From positions 1 through 8,058 of the forward strand of contig JBJEIS010000177.1 of the NCBI GenBank assembly GCA_051877275.1: 8,058 nucleotides of DNA. Reading direction: 5' to 3'. Numbering within the stretch: the stretch's first letter is position 1; each line of letters starts with the position of its first letter. Shown piece after piece: positions 1 to 5,857 of the stretch. Position numbers and translations under genes: made by a program. This DNA comes from RUG11462 sp051877275 (GTDB taxonomy: Bacteria; Bacillota; Clostridia; Oscillospirales; Acutalibacteraceae). The notes beneath the pieces are model-generated. The model saw nothing but the letters and a program-made list of their open reading frames with translations. It did no database searches and had not been told where the DNA came from.

Positions 1-264
1 TCCCATTTTCACATAATACTTGTGACCATGGGTAAAAAACACGGTTTTTGAGCCGACTTTAATTTCCTGTTCAATTGGATAATCACCAAAATCGCAATTT
101 CCCTTTACAAAATAAAACCTTATTTCAGGATAAATATAGCTTATATCTTCAATTCTATTTGTACCGTCACCGCAGTAAATCAAAACATCCGGATTTGACT
201 GCTCAATAGCTTTTTCAACCGGATTAATATGTCCATGCGCATCAGAAACTACAACAATTCTCAT
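1..264 (-). CDS. YfcE/MJ0936-type metallophosphoesterase, N-terminal part (runs off the left edge)
   Basis: The minus strand reads 88 codons from an ATG at 264 to the window edge; the C-terminal part lies outside. It shows the full N-terminal metal-site signature of small calcineurin-like phosphoesterases of the YfcE/MJ0936 family: SDAHGH (D8, H10), CGDG (D33), KGNCD (N57, D59) and THGH (H79, H81). Family members are single-domain cytoplasmic enzymes of roughly 155-180 residues that use two divalent metals to hydrolyse phosphodiesters; the natural substrate here cannot be read from sequence. The start is set by AAGGAG (273-278 on the plus strand, complement) eight bases upstream and by a good promoter just beyond it. 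It is divergent from the small-protein genes beginning at 313. All visible ligands are intact, in contrast to the second phosphoesterase at 5858-6571. Confidence 0.88.
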   Translation of the reverse strand, partial: MRIVVVSDAHGHINPVEKAIEQSNPDVLIYCGDGTNRIEDISYIYPEIRFYFVKGNCDFGDYPIEQEIKVGSKTVFFTHGHKYYVKMG

Positions 265-284
265 AACTTTCACTCCTTGTGCAT

Positions 285-313
285 ATTATATACCAGAAGG
301 GGTGTTATTTCAA
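285..313 (-). promoter_or_regulatory. Sigma-A-type promoter for the YfcE-like gene
   Basis: Read on the minus strand there is TTGAAA (308-313), a 17-base spacer and TATAAT (285-290). This matches the housekeeping consensus at five of six -35 bases and all six -10 bases with ideal spacing. Transcription would begin near 278, leaving a leader of only about 14 nt that starts at the ribosome site. The -35 box touches the start codon of the divergent gene at 313. Confidence 0.65.
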
Positions 314-525
314 TGATAGATAAAAACAAACTTGATGAAATGATGAAAATTGCAGAAAAAAATAACCTTGATGAATCAAAAGTCAATGATATTATGAAGA
401 ATTTAAGCGAAAAAGACAAGCAAAAAGTCAATGACGTTTTAAATGATAAAGAAAAATTAAATAAAATTCTTGCAGACAGTAATGTTCAGGCACTTATAAA
501 GAAGTTCTCAAAAGGCAATGGATGA
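313..525 (+). CDS. Small charged protein of unknown function (70 aa), first of three
   Basis: A 70-residue, Lys/Asp/Asn-rich protein with no signal peptide or membrane segment, predicted to be mostly helical. I do not recognise a named domain. The general plan (charged helices, then a C-terminal stretch close to SNVQALIKKFS) resembles small uncharacterised proteins of Oscillospirales-type genomes that I recall only loosely. The start is the ATG at 313, preceded by AGAAGGGG (295-302). An in-frame ATG at 229 would add 28 residues, but it lies inside the divergent phosphoesterase gene and has no such ribosome site. The stop overlaps the start of the next gene by 8 bases (ATG at 518, TGA at 523-525), which implies translational coupling. 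No convincing vegetative promoter is visible in the 48-base gap upstream. Confidence 0.75.
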   Translation: MIDKNKLDEMMKIAEKNNLDESKVNDIMKNLSEKDKQKVNDVLNDKEKLNKILADSNVQALIKKFSKGNG

Positions 526-892
526 TATTACTTCAAAAATCACCGAGCTGCTGAATGATCCCGAAGGAATGCAAAGAATCAGTAGTTTGGCAAGCTCAAT
601 TATGCAGGCGGATGATAAAGAAGAAAAAGCTCCTAACAAGCAAAAAAATGACAGCAATTTCGGAGATAATCTTCCCATCGATCCTGCTCAAATGGGCAAT
701 ATTATGAAAATGATGTCTGTTTTAAAGCAGCAAGACACAAATGATGATAACGCAAAACTATTAATTGCTTTAAAACCGCACCTATCGGAAGAACGCAGAA
801 AAAAGGTTGATAAAGCGGTTTCGCTGCTTAAAGTTGTTAAGCTTTTACCGATTTTAAAAGAAAGCGGTATGTTAAATCTTTTGGGAGGGTGA
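518..892 (+). CDS. Protein of unknown function (124 aa), second of three
   Basis: The protein has three parts: an N-terminal helical segment (residues 1-30, DPEGMQRISSLASSIMQ), a polar Lys/Asp/Asn linker (about 31-55), and a C-terminal helical block (about 77-120). The last block reads LLIALKPHLSEERRKKVDKA followed by a hydrophobic leucine/valine/lysine helix ending in LNLLGG. That 'LKP-LS-RR-KVDKA' block is the most family-like part and recalls uncharacterised clostridial proteins; no function is known to me. There is no signal peptide. The start overlaps the preceding stop by 8 bases and has a weak AAAGG only two bases upstream, so translation probably relies on coupling. The stop (TGA, 890-892) lies 4 bases before the next start. 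The amphipathic C-terminus could bind a membrane or a partner; this is inference. Confidence 0.78.
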   Translation: MDDITSKITELLNDPEGMQRISSLASSIMQADDKEEKAPNKQKNDSNFGDNLPIDPAQMGNIMKMMSVLKQQDTNDDNAKLLIALKPHLSEERRKKVDKAVSLLKVVKLLPILKESGMLNLLGG

Positions 893-896
893 TTTT

Positions 897-1217
897 GTGC
901 AGGATTATTCACTTAACCAAATCAAGCGAATGGAGCAGGAGGCAACAAGACGCGCCAGAGAATATAATTCACGCGCTAAACCTCCTGTTGAACAAAACAA
1001 ACAAAAATCGCCTGCCGAAGTTACCAAAGCCAGACCAAAAGAGCCGCCTGTTCAAAAAAAACGCGGCTCATTCAGTTTTTTAAATGCGCTTGATTTAAAA
1101 AAACTAATTGGTGAAAATTCAGAACAGGCAATGCTTTTGCTTTTAATCTTAATACTGGTAAATGACAATACCTGTGATGAATACCTGATTTATGCGCTGA
1201 TTTATATAATGCTTTAA
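897..1217 (+). CDS. Small protein with hydrophobic C-terminus (106 aa), third of three
   Basis: The start is GTG at 897, placed by GGGAGGG (883-889) in the end of the preceding gene. Residues 1-25 form a charged helix rich in Arg/Glu (QIKRMEQEATRRAREY). Residues 26-57 are a Pro/Lys-rich, probably disordered linker. Residues 63-75 precede a strongly hydrophobic end: about 79-88 (MLLLLILILV), a short polar turn NDNTCDE, then a second hydrophobic run LIYALIYIML to the terminus. The two hydrophobic runs are short for a full hairpin across a membrane, so a monotopic membrane anchor or self-assembling tail is equally possible. I do not recognise a named family. The stop codon lies in a TTAA shared with the convergent spoIIR stop. 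Sporulation-related function is suggested only by the neighbour. Confidence 0.72.
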   Translation: MQDYSLNQIKRMEQEATRRAREYNSRAKPPVEQNKQKSPAEVTKARPKEPPVQKKRGSFSFLNALDLKKLIGENSEQAMLLLLILILVNDNTCDEYLIYALIYIML

Positions 1218-1810
1218 GAAAACCAAGATTTAACCGTTTCATACCATTCTACTACTTTAAATTTCACAATATATTTATCTTTGTTTTCAACAATTTCGGT
1301 TTCATCATTCGGCAAAACATCATCAATCTTTTGCGTTGAGGCAGGTACACAAAGCGACGGATACATAACGCACCACCAATTCTTACCTTCCGCCTTCCCT
1401 ATCTTTATCTGAAGCGCTGTGTATTCACCCGCCGGCAAAGTGGTTTCTTCATATGTTCTCGTATCAAAAAAGCTGTCAGCTACGCTTGCTGTTACATCAT
1501 AATTGCAACCGTTTTTTCGCAGTTCATCTTTTGCAGCCTCGCAAAAATCATCAATATTTCTATTAGCCGAAACTATTGCTTCATCGAGATTTTTAGAATC
1601 AGAAAATACAGATAATCCTTCCAAAAGCAATCTGTCGCGTACCTTTAGCTTTAAATTTTGGTCATATTCCGAATCTGAATTAGCAAGAATATGTAACCTG
1701 AAAACACGGTTTCTGATGTCATTGCACTGATAAGAAAAATCAAAACAGCTTAAAGAAATTGTAAATACAAGAGCTATTAAAATACTGAACTCTATTCTTT
1801 TTAAATACAT
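1214..1810 (-). CDS. spoIIR: Stage II sporulation protein R
   Basis: SpoIIR is made in the forespore and secreted into the space between the two cells, where it triggers SpoIIGA to process pro-sigma-E in the mother cell (established in Bacillus subtilis). The 198-residue length fits the family. An uncleaved or cleavable N-terminal hydrophobic segment spans about residues 7-21. The diagnostic block follows at 36-62 (VFRLHILANSDSEYDQNLKLKVRD), then LPAGEY at 125-130 and GKNWWCVMYPSLC at 142-154, all typical. The C-terminus (KFKVVEWYETVKSWF) is family-like. The ATG at 1808-1810 is preceded by AAGGAG six bases away; that ribosome site sits inside the descending arm of a 15-bp hairpin. The gene lies downstream of ispE on the same strand, and its 3' end overlaps a convergent gene by 4 bases with no terminator between. 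Confidence 0.95.
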   Translation of the reverse strand: MYLKRIEFSILIALVFTISLSCFDFSYQCNDIRNRVFRLHILANSDSEYDQNLKLKVRDRLLLEGLSVFSDSKNLDEAIVSANRNIDDFCEAAKDELRKNGCNYDVTASVADSFFDTRTYEETTLPAGEYTALQIKIGKAEGKNWWCVMYPSLCVPASTQKIDDVLPNDETEIVENKDKYIVKFKVVEWYETVKSWFS

Positions 1811-1859
1811 AAAAAACTCCTTGTCAAATGTTGTAATAGCATTATTGACAAGGAGTTTT
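1811..1859 (-). terminator. Hairpin: ispE terminator that also buries the spoIIR ribosome site
   Basis: Positions 1813-1827 and 1845-1859 are perfect reverse complements (15 bp), with a 17-base loop in which ATG/CAT can add three more pairs. Read on the minus strand, the stem follows the ispE stop by 12 bases and its 3' arm runs into six T residues (1816-1811), the form of an intrinsic terminator. The same 3' arm contains AAGGAG (1822-1817), the only plausible Shine-Dalgarno site of spoIIR, six bases before its ATG. In any transcript reading through from ispE the site would be base-paired. Confidence 0.8.
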
Positions 1860-1869
1860 AATTTTATTC
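1840..1869 (-). promoter_or_regulatory. Candidate sigma-F promoter of spoIIR
   Basis: On the minus strand GAATA (1865-1869) is followed by a 15-base spacer and GTCAATAATG (1840-1849). Against the Bacillus sigma-F pattern GywTA / GGnrAnAnTw, four of five -35 bases and five of seven specified -10 bases match. Sigma-F control of spoIIR is established in Bacillus. A start site about 7 bases downstream would fall in the hairpin loop. The boxes are short and degenerate, so this rests on gene identity and position as much as on sequence. Confidence 0.4.
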
Positions 1870-1871
1870 AG

Positions 1872-2732
1872 CTAATCTGCAAATCCGTTTTTTGAAGGTT
1901 CGCAAATAATAATATCGTCATATTTTTCACTTAAAGCATCTTTTGCTTTTTTCGCTTCTTCAGCTGTTTTAAATAAACCGAAAATACTCGGTCCGCTTCC
2001 TGAAAGCGCAGAACAAACCGCTCCGTTTTCCATCAATTCATCTTTAGTATGTAAAAACTCTTTTTCATAAAGAAGCTCAAAAACATTTTTCATATTTTTC
2101 GATGCTTCAATCAAATCGCCCTCACAAATCGCATCAACTAAATCCGAAGTTGCACAATGTGTTACATTCGTTAGTTCGTCAAAACGACGGTACATTTCAC
2201 CTGTTGACGGCTTATAACCATCTTTAATAATCAAAAATGCACATTCAGGCAAATCAGGCAAAGGAGTTAAAATAGTACCTCTACCCTCAGCGAGCTGTGT
2301 TCCTCCCTTTATAAAGAAAGGAACATCAGAGCCGACTTCTTCAGCAATTTTTTCAAGAACAGAATCATCAAAATTTGTGCCGTAAAGAATGTTGAGCGCA
2401 TTAATTACAGCAGCAGCATCAGTCGAACCGCCGCCATGCCCTGCGGCAATCGGAATACGTTTTTTTATCTTTATTTCTGCACCGCCGTCAATTTCGGCAA
2501 ATTCAAAAAACTTTTTTGCCGCAGTATATGCAATATTGTTTTCACCTGATAAATCATCACCGCATTTTACAGTAATTTGATTATCATTTTTTGAAACAGA
2601 AACAGTATCAAAAATATCAACCGATTGCAAAACCATTTCAACAATATGATACCTGCCGTCGTTTGACACTCCTGTAATATCAAGGTTTAAATTGATTTTA
2701 GCATACGCCTTAAGCGTGACAGAATCAGACAT
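1872..2732 (-). CDS. ispE: 4-diphosphocytidyl-2-C-methyl-D-erythritol kinase
   Basis: IspE phosphorylates the 2-hydroxyl of CDP-methylerythritol with ATP in the cytoplasmic MEP pathway to isoprenoid precursors (lipid carriers, quinones). The 286-residue length is normal. Visible motifs are: AKINLNLDI at 11-19, with the active-site Lys12; DGRYHIVEMVLQSVD at 25-39; the GHMP ATP-binding loop PIAAGHGGGSTDAA at 94-107; GSDVPFF at 134-140, with the catalytic Asp136; and the C-terminal GHMP motif SGSGPSIFG at 244-252. The loop carries His99 where Leu or Met is usual, and Thr where the second Ser is usual; the core glycines and Ser103 are kept. The ATG overlaps the aminotransferase stop by one base (TAATG) and has AAGGAG (2740-2745) seven bases upstream, inside the preceding gene. 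A hairpin terminator follows the stop. Confidence 0.95.
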   Translation of the reverse strand: MSDSVTLKAYAKINLNLDITGVSNDGRYHIVEMVLQSVDIFDTVSVSKNDNQITVKCGDDLSGENNIAYTAAKKFFEFAEIDGGAEIKIKKRIPIAAGHGGGSTDAAAVINALNILYGTNFDDSVLEKIAEEVGSDVPFFIKGGTQLAEGRGTILTPLPDLPECAFLIIKDGYKPSTGEMYRRFDELTNVTHCATSDLVDAICEGDLIEASKNMKNVFELLYEKEFLHTKDELMENGAVCSALSGSGPSIFGLFKTAEEAKKAKDALSEKYDDIIICEPSKNGFAD

Positions 2733-3913
2733 TATTTTTCTCCTTTAAGTTCAGAAACAAACTCTTTTATTCTGGATAAAGCGATTTTTAAATTAGATAA
2801 ACTGTTGCAATAAGATACCCTTATAAAACCTTCACCGCACTCGCCGAATGCATTACCCGGAACTGCTGCAACCCTTTTCTCTTTCAGTAGTTTTTCGCAA
2901 AATTCTTCACTTGAAAGACCGGTGGATTTAATGCATGGAAATGCATAAAAAGCACCTTTAGGCTCAAAACACGAAAATCCGATTTTTCTGAATTCATTAA
3001 CAACAAATGTGCGACGAATGTCATACTCTGCAAGCATATTTGCAATATCATCATCACCGTTTTTTAATGCTTCTATTGCCGCATACTGTGAAGTTGTCGG
3101 CGAACTCATAATGCAATACTGATGTATCTTTGTCATCTGCTTTAAAATCGGAGCAGGACCGCAGGCATAACCCAAACGCCATCCGGTCATAGAGTAGGTT
3201 TTTGAAAATCCCGAGATTAAAATTGTTCTCTCTTTCATTCCATCAACCTGAGCAATTGAATAATGTGAGTTTTCGCCGTATGTAAGCTCGGCATAAATCT
3301 CATCGGATAAAATCATAATATCAGTTTCGCGTAAAACTGACGCAATAGCCTCTAAATCTTCTTTTCTCATAATAGCTCCTGTCGGATTATTAGGGTAAGG
3401 AAGAATCAATAATTTTGTTTTATCGGTTATTGCCGAGCGAACCTCATCAGCAGTAAGACGAAACTCATTTTCATTTTTAGTGTTAATAATAACAGGAACA
3501 CCGCCTGCCATTTCCACAATCGGCACATAGCAAACAAACGACGGTTCAGGAATTAACACCTCATCACCCGGAGCAACCAGCGCTTTAACACCGATTTCAA
3601 TAGCTTCCGAGCCGCCTACTGTTACAAGTACTTCGTTTTCAGGACAGTATTCAAGTGTGTATTTGCGTTTTAAAAATTTTGTAATTTCTTTACGAAGTTC
3701 AATCAAACCCCAGTTGCTTGTATATCTCGTCTGCGACTTTTCCAATGAAGTAATACCTGCTTCTCGAATATGCCAAGGAGTTTTAAAATCAGGCTCGCCA
3801 ACGCCGAGCGAAATTACATTATCCATTTTTTCAGCAATGTCAAAAAACTTGCGTATTCCCGATGGTTTTGTCTTAACAACAGTAGGGTTTAAAACTTTAC
3901 TGTAATCTATCAA
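2732..3913 (-). CDS. Class I/II pyridoxal-phosphate aminotransferase (AspC/PatA-like)
   Basis: A fold-type I aminotransferase of 393 residues, near the family's usual length. It shows SLGVGEPDF at 35-43 and YTSNWGL at 64-70, then the cofactor site: PNNPTG at 174-179 (Asn176), SDEIY at 203-207 (Asp204), and SGFSKTYSMTGWRLGY at 234-249 with the Schiff-base Lys238. Arg365 in GFIRVSY is the expected substrate-carboxylate arginine. The amino donor is likely aspartate or an aromatic or branched amino acid and cannot be fixed by sequence. The start is TTG at 3913, supported by the family-typical N-terminus (LIDYSKVLNP...KPSGIRKFFDIA) and by AGGGGG at 3925-3930, 11 bases upstream. The start overlaps the Lrp stop as TTGA. 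Pairing of this subtype with an upstream Lrp/AsnC gene is common in Clostridia, and the regulator probably controls it. Confidence 0.92.
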   Translation of the reverse strand: MIDYSKVLNPTVVKTKPSGIRKFFDIAEKMDNVISLGVGEPDFKTPWHIREAGITSLEKSQTRYTSNWGLIELRKEITKFLKRKYTLEYCPENEVLVTVGGSEAIEIGVKALVAPGDEVLIPEPSFVCYVPIVEMAGGVPVIINTKNENEFRLTADEVRSAITDKTKLLILPYPNNPTGAIMRKEDLEAIASVLRETDIMILSDEIYAELTYGENSHYSIAQVDGMKERTILISGFSKTYSMTGWRLGYACGPAPILKQMTKIHQYCIMSSPTTSQYAAIEALKNGDDDIANMLAEYDIRRTFVVNEFRKIGFSCFEPKGAFYAFPCIKSTGLSSEEFCEKLLKEKRVAAVPGNAFGECGEGFIRVSYCNSLSNLKIALSRIKEFVSELKGEK

Positions 3914-4401
3914 AATGAATATGTCCCCCTGTCATCTGTATCATTATCAATCATTTGAACTCCGATTTCTTTATATCTGCGAAGCACAAAATGAGTTGCG
4001 GTTGACTCAATATTATCCATAACAGCAAGGCGCTTTGCAACAAACAGAGCAACCTCTTTAAAAGAACGTCCCTTTACCGTAACACAAAGGTCATAAGCAC
4101 CTGACATAAGATAAACCGATTCAACCTCGCTCATAAGCATAATTGCTTCTGCAATTTCTTCAAATCCAGCATTTTTTTGAGGAACAACTTTAAGCTCAAT
4201 AAGCGCTGTAACATGAACATCGCTTACCTTATCCCAGTCAATAATGGTTTTATATCCGCAAATAATCTTTTCTTTTTCTAACTTTTCTATTGTTTTTTTA
4301 ACTGTTTCTTCATCAATATTAAGCATTGACGCCAGTTCTGACGCAGTATATCTTGAATCTTTTTCAAGGATTTTTAACAATTTTTCCGTATATTTTTCCA
4401 T
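3910..4401 (-). CDS. Lrp/AsnC family transcriptional regulator
   Basis: A 163-residue DNA-binding regulator. Residues about 4-50 form the N-terminal winged helix-turn-helix (LLKILEKDSRYTASELASML...VKKTIEKLEKEKII). Residues about 62-140 form the RAM ligand-binding and oligomerisation domain, with the signature VYLMSGAYDLCVTVKG at 96-111 and RRY at 141-143. A short acidic tail (DNDTDD) is an extra beyond the usual end. I place the start at the ATG at 4401 because GAAAGG ends eight to ten bases upstream. A GTG at 4410 in the same frame would sit directly on that ribosome site and leave no spacing. It lies 18 bases after the carboxypeptidase stop and overlaps the aminotransferase start by 4 bases, so it is probably co-transcribed with both. 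Amino-acid-responsive control of the adjacent aminotransferase is the likely role. Confidence 0.9.
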   Translation of the reverse strand: MEKYTEKLLKILEKDSRYTASELASMLNIDEETVKKTIEKLEKEKIICGYKTIIDWDKVSDVHVTALIELKVVPQKNAGFEEIAEAIMLMSEVESVYLMSGAYDLCVTVKGRSFKEVALFVAKRLAVMDNIESTATHFVLRRYKEIGVQMIDNDTDDRGTYSF

Positions 4402-4419
4402 ATTTATCACCTTTCAAAA

Positions 4420-5718
4420 TTAAAGTTTTCTAATTCTTTTTACTCTTTTTCTTCTGCGTTTATTTTTTATAACATTCATAATAATAAGCGCAATAAGAAT
4501 TAATACAAAGCTGAGAACTATTACAATAAACCATGTTGAAGTAATAATGTTTTTGCCTATTTCAAGAATATAAAGCAAAATACTTCGGTCGATTTTTTCA
4601 TTATTAACCAAATTAACTTTTGCAATTTCCTGACCGGCGCATTTTATACTTACATATCCTAAAATCTGGCCTTTTTCAATAGGCGCCCAAACCTCGTTTT
4701 CTTTAATAACAGGGTCGTAAATAATGCTGTCATTACTTATATTTGAAGGCATTATAACAGTAACGTTTTTTTCAGGATAAAGCTGAACAAAATCCGTTTC
4801 CGAAGAAAGCTTAACCTGCATTTCCGATATAATTGTATTTGTATCGGCAACTGTTCTGTACTCAAAATTATCAAATGCCCATTTATATAGATTTATTGAG
4901 TCTGAAAACTCGGTTCTTGTAGCGTTGTCACCGCCCATTACTATACAAAGATAATTATATCCGTCTTTTGAAGCAGTTGAAGCTACGCATCTTCCTGCCG
5001 GTGTTGTAAAGCCTGTTTTTATACCCTTTGCATAAGGATAGTATTTTGTAGTGGCACGATTTACAAGAAAATTGGTGGTAACAACCATTTTTTTATCATG
5101 CTTATTTGTTTTAGGAATATAATAAGTTGCCTGTGAACTTATTTCAAGCAAATTCGGAAGTTTTACTGCATATTTACATAGCTTAACCAAATCTCTGACA
5201 GTAGTATAATGGTTTTCATCGTGAAGTCCTGTCGGATTTACAAAATTAGTATTATTCATCTTCAGCGCTTTTGCTTTTTCATTCATCAAATCAACGAATT
5301 TTTTACCTGTCTGCTTTTCAACATAATCACAAATTACATTTGCAGAATCAGCCGCCGAACACACCATAAGAGTATTTAGACAAACGCGAAGAGTAACCAC
5401 TTCATTTTCCACAAAGCCAGCGACTGTAAGGTCAGAGCCGAAAAGACTCTCAACCTCCTCTTTAGTAACAGTTACTTCTTTATCAAGATTATCACAGTTT
5501 TCTATAAGCAAAACCGCTGTCATAATCTTAGTTATAGAAGCAGGATATCTTTTTTCATCAGCATTTTTTTCATATAAAACATCACCGGTGTCAAGACTGA
5601 CTAAAATGGCGGCTTCCGATTTTACCTCAAAACCCTCGGTTTTATAAGCACTTGCCGAAAAAGGAATCATTCCCGCCAAAAATACCAAACAGAAAAACAA
5701 AGATAATATCTTCTTCAT
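4420..5718 (-). CDS. D-alanyl-D-alanine carboxypeptidase (peptidase S11, DacF/PBP5-like)
   Basis: A penicillin-binding protein that trims the terminal D-Ala from peptidoglycan stem peptides outside the membrane. With the ATG at 5718 it has 432 residues: signal peptide 1-24 (ending SASA), S11 domain about 30-260, PBP5-type C-terminal beta domain about 285-375, a membrane helix about 394-417, and a basic cytoplasmic tail (KNKRRRKRVKRIRKL). Catalytic motifs are SITK at 61-64 (Ser61, Lys64) and KTG at 234-236. The usual SxN motif aligns with SAA at 121-123, so the Asn is absent; an S-A-N occurs four residues later (125-127). A TTG at 5730 would add four residues but abuts AAAGGA (5731-5736). The ATG gives a 12-base spacing and a cleaner signal peptide, so I prefer it. 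It is the first gene of the operon-like block running to ispE. Confidence 0.92.
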   Translation of the reverse strand: MKKILSLFFCLVFLAGMIPFSASAYKTEGFEVKSEAAILVSLDTGDVLYEKNADEKRYPASITKIMTAVLLIENCDNLDKEVTVTKEEVESLFGSDLTVAGFVENEVVTLRVCLNTLMVCSAADSANVICDYVEKQTGKKFVDLMNEKAKALKMNNTNFVNPTGLHDENHYTTVRDLVKLCKYAVKLPNLLEISSQATYYIPKTNKHDKKMVVTTNFLVNRATTKYYPYAKGIKTGFTTPAGRCVASTASKDGYNYLCIVMGGDNATRTEFSDSINLYKWAFDNFEYRTVADTNTIISEMQVKLSSETDFVQLYPEKNVTVIMPSNISNDSIIYDPVIKENEVWAPIEKGQILGYVSIKCAGQEIAKVNLVNNEKIDRSILLYILEIGKNIITSTWFIVIVLSFVLILIALIIMNVIKNKRRRKRVKRIRKL

Positions 5719-5765
5719 AATATACTTCAATCCTTTAAATTTTCTTTAAAATTTATAAATTACTA

Positions 5766-5794
5766 TGGAAATCCTAATTAAAATATTATATAAT
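5766..5794 (+). promoter_or_regulatory. Candidate sigma-A promoter for the plus-strand phosphoesterase
   Basis: TGGAAA (5766-5771), a 17-base spacer and TATAAT (5789-5794) give four of six -35 matches and a perfect -10, about 57 bases before the gene start after the expected start site. The whole 5731-5857 gap is very AT-rich, so chance matches are likely. Confidence 0.4.
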
Positions 5795-5798
5795 ATGT

Positions 5799-5827
5799 AT
5801 TATAACATATAATTAAACTTTTTTAAA
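5799..5827 (-). promoter_or_regulatory. Candidate extended -10 promoter for the carboxypeptidase operon
   Basis: Read on the minus strand: TTTAAA (5822-5827), a 17-base spacer ending in TGT, then TATAAT (5799-5804). The TGnTATAAT extended -10 compensates for the weak -35. The leader would be about 75 bases. It faces the plus-strand promoter, with -10 boxes only four bases apart. Confidence 0.45.
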
Positions 5828-5857
5828 TAGAAATTTTTAAATTAGAAAGGATTTTCT

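Noticed and set aside
261..288. Possible sigma-G-like boxes TCATA-N16-CATATTA ahead of the small-protein operon
   Set aside because: Both boxes deviate from the Bacillus pattern and the spacer is short; in AT-rich DNA this is within chance, and the same bases form a much better minus-strand sigma-A promoter.
229..312. In-frame ATG at 229 extending the first small protein by 28 residues
   Set aside because: It lies within the divergent phosphoesterase coding region and lacks a ribosome site; the ATG at 313 has AGAAGGGG at good distance.
688..912. Minus-strand open frame opposite the second small protein
   Set aside because: It has no ribosome site or family features, and the plus-strand frame has proper start, coupling and family-like C-terminal pattern.
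889..1083. Alternative plus-strand frame with ATG at 889
   Set aside because: It overlaps the third small gene in another frame and its start sits in the ribosome site of that gene; the composition is not protein-like.
1503..1730. Plus-strand open frame opposite spoIIR
   Set aside because: It is the antisense shadow of a clear spoIIR gene, with no ribosome site.
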